From Alistipes sp. (GTDB lineage Bacteria > Bacteroidota > Bacteroidia > Bacteroidales > Rikenellaceae): a DNA stretch of 11,727 nucleotides. Shown here in pieces: positions 1-6,712 of the stretch. A program made the position numbers and the translations under genes. How positions within the stretch are numbered: position 1 is the first letter of the stretch; the number at the start of each line of letters is the position of its first letter. The stretch lies in the NCBI GenBank assembly GCA_017380275.1, contig JAFOEH010000085.1, forward strand, positions 1 to 11,727. The letters run 5' to 3'. The notes under the pieces were generated by a model. It worked only from the letters and a program-made list of their open reading frames with translations, was not told the DNA's origin and ran no database searches.

Positions 1-41
1 AACGGTTAGGTTCGGACAACTTTATCTCGATTCGGATTTCC

Positions 42-968
42 CTATCGCATTGCCACCTCGGCGGTGCCGGCCAAGCGGCCTTCGACGTAGAGCTCGATGC
101 GGTAGGTTCCGGGGGTGAAGCCCGAGCCATCGACATAGATGCCGACGGGCAGGTCGGCGCACTCATAATCGACCTCACGCATTGCCGAATATACCTTCTG
201 CTCGCCCTCGAAGGTGAAGGTCGAAGCACTGTTGTTAGCAATCAGATAGCCCTCGGGCGAAGTTACGCAGGCGTAGATAGCCTTGTTGCCCGGCTCGGCC
301 AACTCGTTGGCTGCCAGTGCGAAGTCGAGGTACAGGCGCTGTGCGTTCTTCACGCGCGTAACCTCCTTGCCGCGATTGTTCAGAGCCTGCATCGTGATGC
401 TGCGGGCGCGGATAACAGCTCCCACGCGCACCTTGTTGTTGAGCTCCTCGGCACGCTCCTCGGCCATCTCGGCACGCAACTGAGCGGTCGAAATCTCCTT
501 CTTGTATGAGATGTTCTCGCGGGTGAGCTGCTGGTTGATGTTGTTGAGCGAGTCGATCTGGCGGATGTAACCCTGCATAACGGTACGCAACGTACCCACC
601 TCCTTCTCGTAGGCGCGAATCTTGGCGTAGTTCAGACGGCGCTCATTCTTGAGCTGCTCCATCAGCTGGTTTGCCTCCTCGAGGTTGGCGGCGATCGAGT
701 CGTTCTGGATCTTCAGATCGTCGAACGATACAATCAGCGAATCCAGATCGCCCTGAATCTTGGTGCGATCCTCCTCCAAAAGTGCATACTCGGCCTGCTG
801 CTGGCGATGCATATTGAAATATACCACCGACAGCGCCACCAGAATCACCGCAAGGATGATGATCACGATGCGGTAGCCGCGCACGGCTTTGTTATCGACC
901 TGCTCCTGGCCATAATCGTCGTACTCCTCCTCGTAACGGTCGTCGTACTCGTTATAATCTTCTCTCAT
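42..968 (-). CDS. Membrane-anchored coiled-coil protein of unknown function
   Basis: I cannot assign a function. The 308-residue product has three visible parts. Residues 1-25 form a tail very rich in Asp/Glu (12) and Tyr (5). Residues 34-51 are a single hydrophobic transmembrane segment, preceded by K27, R30 and R33, which suggests that the acidic tail is cytoplasmic and the rest periplasmic. Residues about 55-178 are highly charged with heptad-like Leu/Ile spacing, typical of a long coiled coil. Residues about 182-308 look beta-rich, with alternating patterns such as YRIELYVEGRLAGTAEVAM at the end, and may form an Ig-like domain. Similar coiled-coil plus beta-domain proteins are familiar from Bacteroidetes, where they are often labelled hypothetical or, misleadingly, chromosome segregation protein. 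The gene follows the DUF3108 gene in the same direction after 60 bp and has its own promoter candidate at 991-1023. I see no terminator in the 41 bp beyond its stop codon. Confidence 0.85.
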   Translation of the reverse strand: MREDYNEYDDRYEEEYDDYGQEQVDNKAVRGYRIVIIILAVILVALSVVYFNMHRQQQAEYALLEEDRTKIQGDLDSLIVSFDDLKIQNDSIAANLEEANQLMEQLKNERRLNYAKIRAYEKEVGTLRTVMQGYIRQIDSLNNINQQLTRENISYKKEISTAQLRAEMAEERAEELNNKVRVGAVIRARSITMQALNNRGKEVTRVKNAQRLYLDFALAANELAEPGNKAIYACVTSPEGYLIANNSASTFTFEGEQKVYSAMREVDYECADLPVGIYVDGSGFTPGTYRIELYVEGRLAGTAEVAMR

Positions 969-990
969 TTCTTGAGGGTTTATAGTTTAA

Positions 991-1023
991 CAAAAATAGC
1001 TTCAAGGTTGTTTCAATGGCAAA
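991..1023 (-). promoter_or_regulatory. Candidate Bacteroidetes-type promoter for the coiled-coil gene
   Basis: On the minus strand TATTTTTG (998-991) matches the Bacteroides -7 consensus TAnnTTTG. TTTG (1023-1020) lies 21 bp upstream and could be the -33 element, a little beyond the usual spacing of about 19-20 bp. The start codon at 968 would then have a leader of about 20 nt. The element sits in the gap between this gene and the DUF3108 gene, so the coiled-coil gene could be transcribed on its own. Confidence 0.5.
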
Positions 1024-1028
1024 TATAG

Positions 1029-1829
1029 TCATTTTTTTATAAAACTATCCAACGGATAGCGTAAACCTTCATAACTTGCGAGATAAGCCTGCACGCTTCC
1101 CACCTTTATGGGCGATTTTATGTAGAGCGGAATCTTGTTCCGATCGTCCGAGATCCACACCTCGAACTCCGTGCCGTCCTGAAAGGCGTAGCCGTCCGAG
1201 GTAGCTATCTTACAGCGGAATTTGAGCGTATTGAAGCGACCTAAGTTTTTGATCTTCTTCTCCTCGCGCCCCTCGTAGCGGAACTTAAGGTAACGCACCG
1301 TATCCTCCAGCACCATCTCCAGCTCGCGCTCGTAGCCCGGCACAATCTCCTCGTCGGGCACGGTGCGAAGGTTGAAGTAGAGCGATATGGCATCCATACC
1401 CTTCTGCTTGATCTCGAGCGTGCGATACTCGACGGGGCGTTGGCGCGTCTGCCAGCGGGTATATACCTTATTATTATTGTAGTCGAAGGTGAAGACACTC
1501 TTGCGCGTGTAGTCGCCCTCCTTCAGGTCGGCCTCGAAGCGACGCGTGAGCAGTGTCTGGGGGTCGACCCAGATGGTGTAGGCATCCTTGACGGGGAGAA
1601 TCCAGTTGAAGGCGCGAGCCGTCTGCCCCATACCATAGACCTTCAGCGCGGGTGCGCCGTCGAGCGACGATTCCGTAGTCTGTATTATGACGTTCGCCAC
1701 CTCGGTGTTGGGGAAGAGCTTGGCTCGGTAGCTCATCTTGTAGTTTAGTGTCTCGCCCGGCACATAGAGTTGAGCCTGAGCCGCGACGCAGCTCAAGAGT
1801 AGGGCGAGTATCGTAAGTAGTCGTTTCAT
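1029..1829 (-). CDS. Secreted DUF3108 domain-containing protein
   Basis: The 266-residue product starts with a signal peptide (MKRL, then a hydrophobic run, with AQA before Q20 as the likely signal peptidase I site). There is no lipobox cysteine at the cleavage site, so a soluble or loosely associated periplasmic product is expected. The mature part opens with PGETLNYKMSYRA and has later features typical of DUF3108 proteins: a GMGQTARAFNW segment, a TRRFEADLKEGDY strand pair, DAISLYFNLR, and EVWISDDRNKIPLYIKSPI near the C-terminus. The domain is predicted to be mostly beta and has no established biochemical function; it is common in Bacteroidetes and Proteobacteria. The length is usual for the family. 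It lies 61 bp downstream of recG in the same direction. I see no clear TAnnTTTG element in that gap, so read-through from recG is plausible. Family assignment is from motif memory; function is unknown. Confidence 0.85.
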   Translation of the reverse strand: MKRLLTILALLLSCVAAQAQLYVPGETLNYKMSYRAKLFPNTEVANVIIQTTESSLDGAPALKVYGMGQTARAFNWILPVKDAYTIWVDPQTLLTRRFEADLKEGDYTRKSVFTFDYNNNKVYTRWQTRQRPVEYRTLEIKQKGMDAISLYFNLRTVPDEEIVPGYERELEMVLEDTVRYLKFRYEGREEKKIKNLGRFNTLKFRCKIATSDGYAFQDGTEFEVWISDDRNKIPLYIKSPIKVGSVQAYLASYEGLRYPLDSFIKK

Positions 1830-1890
1830 CGTAGTAGTTGTTGTCTGGTTACTTACTTAACGCTCGGCGATGCGATTTTATTGCCGCAGG

Positions 1891-4005
1891 CTACGAGATC
1901 ATCGAAAAGTCAAATCGCTGACCGCCGCCGTGACGCTTGCGAAGTTCGCGCAGGCCCGCGTGCTCCTTTCGCTCCAGACGGGGATCCTCCTTTAGAATCT
2001 CTATCGCCGCCTCGCGAGCCGTCTGCAGCAGTGGTGCATCGAGCGTAGGGTTGGCAATCTTCAGATCAAATGCCATACCACTCTGCTGCGTGCCGTTTAT
2101 GTCGCCCGCGCCGCGCAGTTTCATATCCAACTCCGAGAGTCGGAATCCGTCGGTGGTCTGACACATAGCCTGCAAGCGCTGACGAGCCTCGCGCGAGAGC
2201 TTCTCGCCCGACATCAGAATGCAGTAGGAGTCGCCTCCGCCACGTCCCACTCGACCGCGCAGCTGATGCAATTGCGAGAGGCCGAAGCGCTCGGCCGACT
2301 CGATGACCATCACCGTTGCGTTGGGTACATCGACACCCACCTCGATAACGGACGTGGCGACAAGTATATCGGCTTCGTGATCCTTGAACTGTCGCATCGA
2401 CTCCTCCTTATCCTGCGGTTTCATCTTGCCGTGGCAGACCGTGACGCGGTAGTCGGGTAGGGGGAAGTCCCTCACGATCGACTCGAAGCCATCCTCCAGA
2501 TCCTTGTAATCCATCGTCTCGGACTCCTTAATCAGCGGATATACCACATAGACTTGCCGTCCTATGGCAATCTGCTGACGCAGGAATCCCCACAGCTTCA
2601 GTCGCGCCGAGTCGGTGTAGTGATAGGTGCGGATGGGCTGGCGTCCCGGGGGCAGCTCGTCAATCACTGACACGTCCAGATCGCCATAAAGCGTCATCGC
2701 CAGCGTTCGCGGAATGGGCGTTGCGGTCATCACGAGGATGTGGGGCGGCTGCTGATTCTTGGTCCAGAGGCGGGCACGCTGCTCCACACCGAAGCGGTGC
2801 TGCTCGTCGATTACGACGTAGCCCAGATTGGCGAATTGCACCCTGTCTTCGATTAGGGCGTGCGTGCCAATCAATATATCGACCTCGCCCGAGGCTATTC
2901 CCTCGAGTGTCGTGCGGCGCTCCTTTGCCTTCGAGGAGCCAGTCAGTATGGCTACGCGCACTCCCAAGCCCTCGGTCTGGCGTGAGATGGTCGCGAAGTG
3001 CTGGCGGGCAAGTATCTCGGTCGGCGCCATCATACAGGCCTGAAAACCATTATCTACGGCCAGTAGCATCGACATCAGCGCAACCATCGTCTTGCCACTG
3101 CCCACGTCGCCCTGCAGCAGGCGGTTCATCTGGTAGCCCGAGATGCAATCCTGGCGGATCTCCTTCACCACACGCTTCTGCGCGTTGGTCAGCGGGAAGG
3201 GTATGCGGTGGTTGAAAAAGTCGTTGAATTTATCTCCCACCTTCGGGAAGAGGAATCCTCCTCGGCGCGAGAGTCGCTCCTGTCGCAACGACTGCACCGA
3301 GAGCTGAACACCCAGGAACTCGTCGAACTTGAGTCGGTATTGTGCTCGCCGTAGCCTCTCGGCCGACGACGGAAAGTGAATATCGTGCAGCGCCTCGCGG
3401 CGGGAGATAAGATCGTAGCGACGAAGCAGCGCTGTGGGGAGGTTCTCCGTGATGTGATCCTTGCCTACGTTCCACGCATTGCGGATGATGGTCAGAAATC
3501 CCTTTGCACCCAGAGTCGAAGCAATCTTCTCGGTCGAGGAGTAGATGCCCTGCATCGCATAGCGATCCTCGCGACTCATAGCCCGCTCGACAAGCTCCAG
3601 CTCGGGGTGGGCAAACTGCACCTCGCCTCGATAGAGCGTAGGTCGTCCGAAGATGATGTACTCGCGTCCCACCTCGACACTCTTCTCCACCCACTTTATG
3701 CCGCGAAACCACGTCAACTCGACCGAGCCCGTCGCATCCGATGCAAAAGCCGTGAAGCGTTGCTTGCGTCCCGTGCCCGAGTAGGCCACGCCCGTAATGC
3801 GGGCGCGCACCTGCACAAGCGAGGTCTCCATCGCGGAGGTGATCTCGGCTATGGAGTGAATCTTGGTGCGATCGACATAGCGGAAGGGGTAGAACGACAG
3901 CAAATCGCCAATGGTGACGATGCCCAACTCCTTCTCCAGAAGTTTTGCTCGCACTTCGCCCACGCCCGGGACGAACTTGACGCTGTTGTCGAGAATTGTT
4001 GCCAT
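1891..4005 (-). CDS. recG: ATP-dependent DNA helicase RecG
   Basis: RecG is a cytoplasmic superfamily 2 DNA translocase that remodels stalled replication forks and drives branch migration of Holliday junctions. The 704-residue product has the expected order. The N-terminal wedge/OB region (about 1-265) begins with a helix-hairpin-like FVPGVGEVRAKLL and contains FYPFRYVDRT. The helicase core follows, with Walker A GDVGSGKT (299-306), motif II DEQH (400-403), motif III TAT (427-429), the second RecA domain with CHGKMKPQDKE and ATSVIEVGVDVPNA, and motif VI QLRGRVGRGG (581-590). The C-terminal GAGDINGTQQSG segment (632-643) matches the conserved RecG TRG region. All catalytic motifs are intact and the length is normal. 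The start at 4005 fits family N-termini. It is the first gene of the minus-strand group and is divergent from the kinase/aldolase cluster. Confidence 0.98.
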   Translation of the reverse strand: MATILDNSVKFVPGVGEVRAKLLEKELGIVTIGDLLSFYPFRYVDRTKIHSIAEITSAMETSLVQVRARITGVAYSGTGRKQRFTAFASDATGSVELTWFRGIKWVEKSVEVGREYIIFGRPTLYRGEVQFAHPELELVERAMSREDRYAMQGIYSSTEKIASTLGAKGFLTIIRNAWNVGKDHITENLPTALLRRYDLISRREALHDIHFPSSAERLRRAQYRLKFDEFLGVQLSVQSLRQERLSRRGGFLFPKVGDKFNDFFNHRIPFPLTNAQKRVVKEIRQDCISGYQMNRLLQGDVGSGKTMVALMSMLLAVDNGFQACMMAPTEILARQHFATISRQTEGLGVRVAILTGSSKAKERRTTLEGIASGEVDILIGTHALIEDRVQFANLGYVVIDEQHRFGVEQRARLWTKNQQPPHILVMTATPIPRTLAMTLYGDLDVSVIDELPPGRQPIRTYHYTDSARLKLWGFLRQQIAIGRQVYVVYPLIKESETMDYKDLEDGFESIVRDFPLPDYRVTVCHGKMKPQDKEESMRQFKDHEADILVATSVIEVGVDVPNATVMVIESAERFGLSQLHQLRGRVGRGGGDSYCILMSGEKLSREARQRLQAMCQTTDGFRLSELDMKLRGAGDINGTQQSGMAFDLKIANPTLDAPLLQTAREAAIEILKEDPRLERKEHAGLRELRKRHGGGQRFDFSMIS

Positions 4006-4009
4006 AGGA

Positions 4010-4017
4010 CAAAGGTA
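4010..4017 (-). promoter_or_regulatory. Candidate -7 promoter element for recG
   Basis: The minus strand reads TACCTTTG, an exact match to TAnnTTTG, ending only 4 bp before the recG start codon at 4005. A near copy, TACCTTTA, lies 21 bp further upstream (4038-4031), so AAAGGTA occurs as a direct repeat on the plus strand (4011-4017 and 4032-4038). I do not see a TTTG at the expected -33 distance. If the element is used, the recG transcript would be leaderless or nearly so. Confidence 0.4.
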
Positions 4018-4059
4018 AAAATAATTGTATTAAAGGTAGGAATTTTTTCCGATTTTTCT

Positions 4060-4067
4060 TAAATTTG
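4060..4067 (+). promoter_or_regulatory. Candidate -7 promoter element for the dhaK-dhaL-lsrF-rhaD-like cluster
   Basis: TAAATTTG (followed by C) is an exact match to the Bacteroides -7 consensus TAnnTTTG and lies about 58 bp before the first possible dhaK start. No convincing -33 TTTG is found at the right distance, so the support is the -7 match and its position. The leader just after it contains a small hairpin, GCAGCC-TAT-GGCCTGC (4073-4088, with one bulged base), of unknown meaning. Confidence 0.45.
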
Positions 4068-4125
4068 CTTTTGCAGCCTATGGCCTGCGTCCAACCTGCG
4101 ACAAAACAACTTAAAACAGATAACA

Positions 4126-5142
4126 ATGGAGAAGATTATGACAAAGTTTATCAACTCGCCCGAGGCAGTTACGGCCGAGTTGTTGGAGGGTTATGTATTG
4201 GCATATCCTGATCAGGTGGCTCTCGCAGCCGAGAATATCGTCGTAAGAAAGAATCCCAAGAGCGAGGATAAGGTGGCTATCGTTACACTCGGTGGCTCGG
4301 GCCACGAGCCCGCATTGAGCGGTTTTGTTGGCGATGGTATGTTGGATTGCTCGGTTGTGGGCGATGTGTTCGCTGCTCCGGGCGCACAGCGTCTGTTCCA
4401 GGCCCTGCAGCTGATGAAGCGCGAGTCAGGTATCCTGCTGGTTGTATTGAACCACTCAGGCGACGTTATGAGTGCCAATATGGCGTGCCAGCTGGCTGAG
4501 AGAGCAGGTATCAAGGTGCGCAAGGTGCTCACCTACGACGACGTGAGCGCAGGAATCGGCGCACCGAAGGAGGATCGTCGCGGTCTGGCAGGTTGTGTGC
4601 CTCTGTATAAGATTCTGGGTGCTGCAGCCGATGAGGGAAAGACGCTCGATGAACTGGTTGAGATTGCCGAGCGTTATACGGCAAATTCGGCTACGCTGGC
4701 TGTAGCTATGCGCCGTTGTACTCACCCGCAGAACGATGCCGCCATTACGGATCTCCCCGATGGCATTATGGAGATCGGTGCCGGTCAGCACGGCGAGGGT
4801 GGCGGCGGTCGCAAGCCTCTGGTGTCGGCCGATGCAACGGCTGCGGAGATGGTAGATCTATTGTGCCAGCAGCTGCAGCCCAAGGCGGGTAGCAAGCTGA
4901 TGCTTATCATAAATGGTGTTGGCGCTACCACGCATATGGAGCTTAACATCGTCTTCCGCAAGGCTTACAAGGAGTTGGTGGCTCGCGGTTATGAGATCGC
5001 TTACAGCCGTATTCAGGAGATTCTGACCGTTCAGGAGCAGGCTGGTTTCCAGATGGTTATGGCTGTTCTGGATGACGACCACATCAATTACCTCAAGAAT
5101 AAACCCTCTAACGCACCCTATTGGGTGGAGATTGGCCGATAG
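4126..5142 (+). CDS. dhaK: DhaK-type kinase subunit (dihydroxyacetone kinase family, substrate uncertain)
   Basis: DhaK binds a short ketose covalently through a histidine and receives phosphate from the nucleotide held by DhaL; the classical product is DHAP. The 338-residue protein has TLGGSGHEPALSGFVGDGML with H60, D113 in NHSGD, and H222 in the GAGQHGEGGGG loop, matching the E. coli catalytic trio H56, D109 and H218. It departs from E. coli around the active site: KNYTGDRLNFGLA becomes LNHSGDVMSANMA, and HGEPG becomes HGEGG. The substrate may therefore not be dihydroxyacetone. ATG at 4138 is an attractive alternative start: it gives MTKFINSPEAV, aligning with the E. coli N-terminus MKKLINDVQDV, and has GGAG 6 bp upstream. 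The gene is first in the plus-strand cluster, 2 bp before dhaL. No DhaM phosphotransfer subunit is nearby, so ATP as donor is inferred. Confidence 0.9.
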   Translation: MEKIMTKFINSPEAVTAELLEGYVLAYPDQVALAAENIVVRKNPKSEDKVAIVTLGGSGHEPALSGFVGDGMLDCSVVGDVFAAPGAQRLFQALQLMKRESGILLVVLNHSGDVMSANMACQLAERAGIKVRKVLTYDDVSAGIGAPKEDRRGLAGCVPLYKILGAAADEGKTLDELVEIAERYTANSATLAVAMRRCTHPQNDAAITDLPDGIMEIGAGQHGEGGGGRKPLVSADATAAEMVDLLCQQLQPKAGSKLMLIINGVGATTHMELNIVFRKAYKELVARGYEIAYSRIQEILTVQEQAGFQMVMAVLDDDHINYLKNKPSNAPYWVEIGR

Positions 5143-5144
5143 TT

Positions 5145-5774
5145 ATGGCACAGCGAGAGCTAAAATTTGATGAGTGGTGCGCGATGTGGCAGTGTGCCCT
5201 CGAGCGCATCTCGGCTCGCGAGGCGGAGTTCTCGGAGCTCGATGCTGCGCTGGGCGATGGCGATCACGGTCAGGCTATCGTAGGTGCGATGAAGGTCGTT
5301 GTGGAGAAGCTCAGCGCAGGCGCAAACTTCCGCTCGGCTCTTGGCGATGCGGGTATGGAGGTGCTGATGGCCGTGAGTGGCTCGACAAGTACCCTGCTCG
5401 GAGCCCTGCTGCTGGGTATGAGCGACGGCGTGGGCGCTGTGGATGTGATTGGAGCAAAGGACTTTAAGTCGATGTTCGGCTGGGGCCTGAAGAATGTTCA
5501 GCAGCAGACGCGCGCGCTGGTTGGCGACAAGACGATGATGGATGCTCTGATCCCCGCCGTTGATGCAATCCTCGATTGCGAGTCGGAGGATATAGCTGAG
5601 ATTATGTCCTCGGCAGCTGAGGCTGCGGCAAAGGGTGCCGAGGCGACGGTTGCGATGCAGGCACGTTTCGGTCGTGCGCGCAACTATGGTGAGCGCTCGG
5701 TTGGCGTGATGGACAGCGGTGCAGCGTCGTGGAGCTGTATGATTGCGGCTTTTGCGGAGGCGCTCAATAATTAA
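5145..5774 (+). CDS. dhaL: DhaL-type ADP-binding kinase subunit
   Basis: DhaL is the nucleotide-binding partner that phosphorylates the sugar held on DhaK. The all-helical protein has 209 residues, close to E. coli DhaL (about 210). The Mg-binding signature LDAALGDGDHG supplies D33, D38 and D40. GDKTMMDAL (127-135), GRARNYGERSVG (176-187) and DSGA (190-193) are the other family motifs. Two nucleotide-loop positions deviate: E. coli GGASGPLFG is SGSTSTLLG here (78-86), and HQDPGA is VMDSGA. ATG at 5145 is chosen over an in-frame TTG at 5121 because the latter would overlap dhaK and adds residues not seen in the family. The 2 bp gap after the dhaK stop codon suggests translational coupling. In ATP-dependent DHA kinases DhaK and DhaL are usually fused, while split subunits usually work with a PTS DhaM, which is not seen here. 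Confidence 0.9.
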   Translation: MAQRELKFDEWCAMWQCALERISAREAEFSELDAALGDGDHGQAIVGAMKVVVEKLSAGANFRSALGDAGMEVLMAVSGSTSTLLGALLLGMSDGVGAVDVIGAKDFKSMFGWGLKNVQQQTRALVGDKTMMDALIPAVDAILDCESEDIAEIMSSAAEAAAKGAEATVAMQARFGRARNYGERSVGVMDSGAASWSCMIAAFAEALNN

Positions 5775-5795
5775 TGACTTAAAAAAGATTTTCTT

Positions 5796-6665
5796 ATGGC
5801 AGATATGGATGGCTTCCGTGAAGCCACAAACTTTGGAATTGGTCAAGAGGCTCACACCGAGCGTGTTGCGATAAAAGGTACGGAGAATATGGGCTGGGGT
5901 ATGAAGAATCGCCTCTCGCGCATCTTCAATCCTCGCAGCGGCCGCACGGTGATGCTGGCCTTCGACCACGGATTTATTATGGGTCCCACGTCGGGACTCG
6001 AGCGCATCGATCTCTCGATCGTGCCGCTGGTGGAGTATGCCGACTGTCTGATGTGTACGCGCGGTATTCTGCAGACGACGATTCCTGCGGGCGTCGATAA
6101 ACCCGTATGCTTGCGCTCGGACGCTGGCTCGACGGTGCTGACGGAGCTAAACCGCAACCTTTTGATCGACGTTGAGGATGCCATTCGCATCAACGCCTCG
6201 GCGATGGCCGTTATGCTCTCGGCGGGCGATGGTGATCAGGAGTTTACGACGGTGGCAAACCTCGTTCGTGCGGCCGATGCGGGTGCGCGCTACGGCATCC
6301 CCGTGATGGGCGTTACGGCCGTAGGCAAACAGATGGCGCGCGATGCGCGTTACTTCGCTTTGGCCTCGCGCGTGTGTGCCGAGAATGGCGCTAACATCGT
6401 TAAGACCTACTACTGCGAGGGCTTCGAGAAGGTGGTGGCATCGTGCCCTGTGCCGGTGGTCATTGCGGGCGGTAAGAAGTTGCCCGAGCTGGAGGCGTTG
6501 GAGCTTTGCTACAATGCTATAAATGAGGGTGCTGCGGGCGTTGATATGGGCCGCAATGTATTCCAGAGCGACAAGCCTGAGGCGATGATTCAGGCCGTGA
6601 GGGGTGTTGTTCACGACGGACTGACGCCGCACCAGGCATATGAGATGTATCAGGATTTGAAGTAA
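5796..6665 (+). CDS. LsrF/DhnA-family class I aldolase or thiolase
   Basis: The 289-residue protein closely resembles E. coli LsrF (291 aa), the thiolase that splits 3-hydroxy-5-phosphonooxypentane-2,4-dione with CoA into DHAP and acetyl-CoA at the end of AI-2 degradation. Shared blocks include GMKNRLSRIFNPRSGRTVML, AFDHGF (55-60), GPTSGLERID, MCTRGIL, IVKTYY with the Schiff-base lysine at K203, VIAGGKKLPE (222-231), the phosphate-binding region, and GVDMGRNVFQSD. The fold is a TIM barrel, cytoplasmic. The same superfamily also contains archaeal-type fructose-bisphosphate aldolases and related enzymes, so the true substrate cannot be read from sequence. No lsrA-D, lsrB, lsrK, lsrG or lsrR is present; instead it lies 21 bp after dhaL and before a RhaD-like aldolase, pointing to a different ketose-phosphate route. 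The start agrees with LsrF N-termini. Confidence 0.88.
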   Translation: MADMDGFREATNFGIGQEAHTERVAIKGTENMGWGMKNRLSRIFNPRSGRTVMLAFDHGFIMGPTSGLERIDLSIVPLVEYADCLMCTRGILQTTIPAGVDKPVCLRSDAGSTVLTELNRNLLIDVEDAIRINASAMAVMLSAGDGDQEFTTVANLVRAADAGARYGIPVMGVTAVGKQMARDARYFALASRVCAENGANIVKTYYCEGFEKVVASCPVPVVIAGGKKLPELEALELCYNAINEGAAGVDMGRNVFQSDKPEAMIQAVRGVVHDGLTPHQAYEMYQDLK

Positions 6666-6683
6666 TTTTCGTGGTGAATGGCT

Positions 6684-6691
6684 TAACTTTG
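6684..6691 (+). promoter_or_regulatory. Candidate internal -7 promoter element before the RhaD-like gene
   Basis: TAACTTTG (followed by C) is an exact TAnnTTTG match in the 47 bp gap between the LsrF-like and RhaD-like genes, 21 bp before the ATG at 6713. A TTTG at 6656-6659, inside the end of the preceding gene, is 24 bp upstream, which is longer than the usual spacing. The last gene may therefore also be transcribed separately from the rest of the cluster. Confidence 0.4.
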
Positions 6692-6712
6692 CACCAATCA
6701 AACAGTTGAATT

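Noticed and set aside
1..41. TTCGGA repeated at 11-16 and 31-36, considered as a terminator after the coiled-coil gene
   Set aside because: The two copies are in direct, not inverted, orientation, so they cannot form a hairpin, and no T tract follows on the minus strand.
3376..4062. Open frame of 228 codons on the plus strand, antisense to recG
   Set aside because: Fully antisense to a clear gene, no family motif, and His/Arg-rich composition typical of the reverse frame of GC-rich coding sequence.
3230..4126. Long open frame (298 codons) on the minus strand overlapping the first part of recG in another frame
   Set aside because: It lies almost wholly inside recG, whose frame shows intact helicase motifs. 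The alternative translation is low-complexity Arg/Gly/His-rich with no recognisable domain, as expected for a shadow frame in GC-rich coding DNA.
4080..4211. Possible 43-codon upstream ORF starting in the dhaK leader and overlapping the dhaK start in another frame
   Set aside because: It has no ribosome binding site, no leader-peptide signature such as runs of a regulatory amino acid, and most of it overlaps dhaK coding sequence. A chance ATG in the leader explains it.
5160..5969. Open frame of 269 codons on the minus strand, antisense to dhaL and the start of the LsrF-like gene
   Set aside because: It crosses two well-supported genes on the other strand, has no promoter or family motif, and is rich in His/Arg/Cys in the way of shadow translations.
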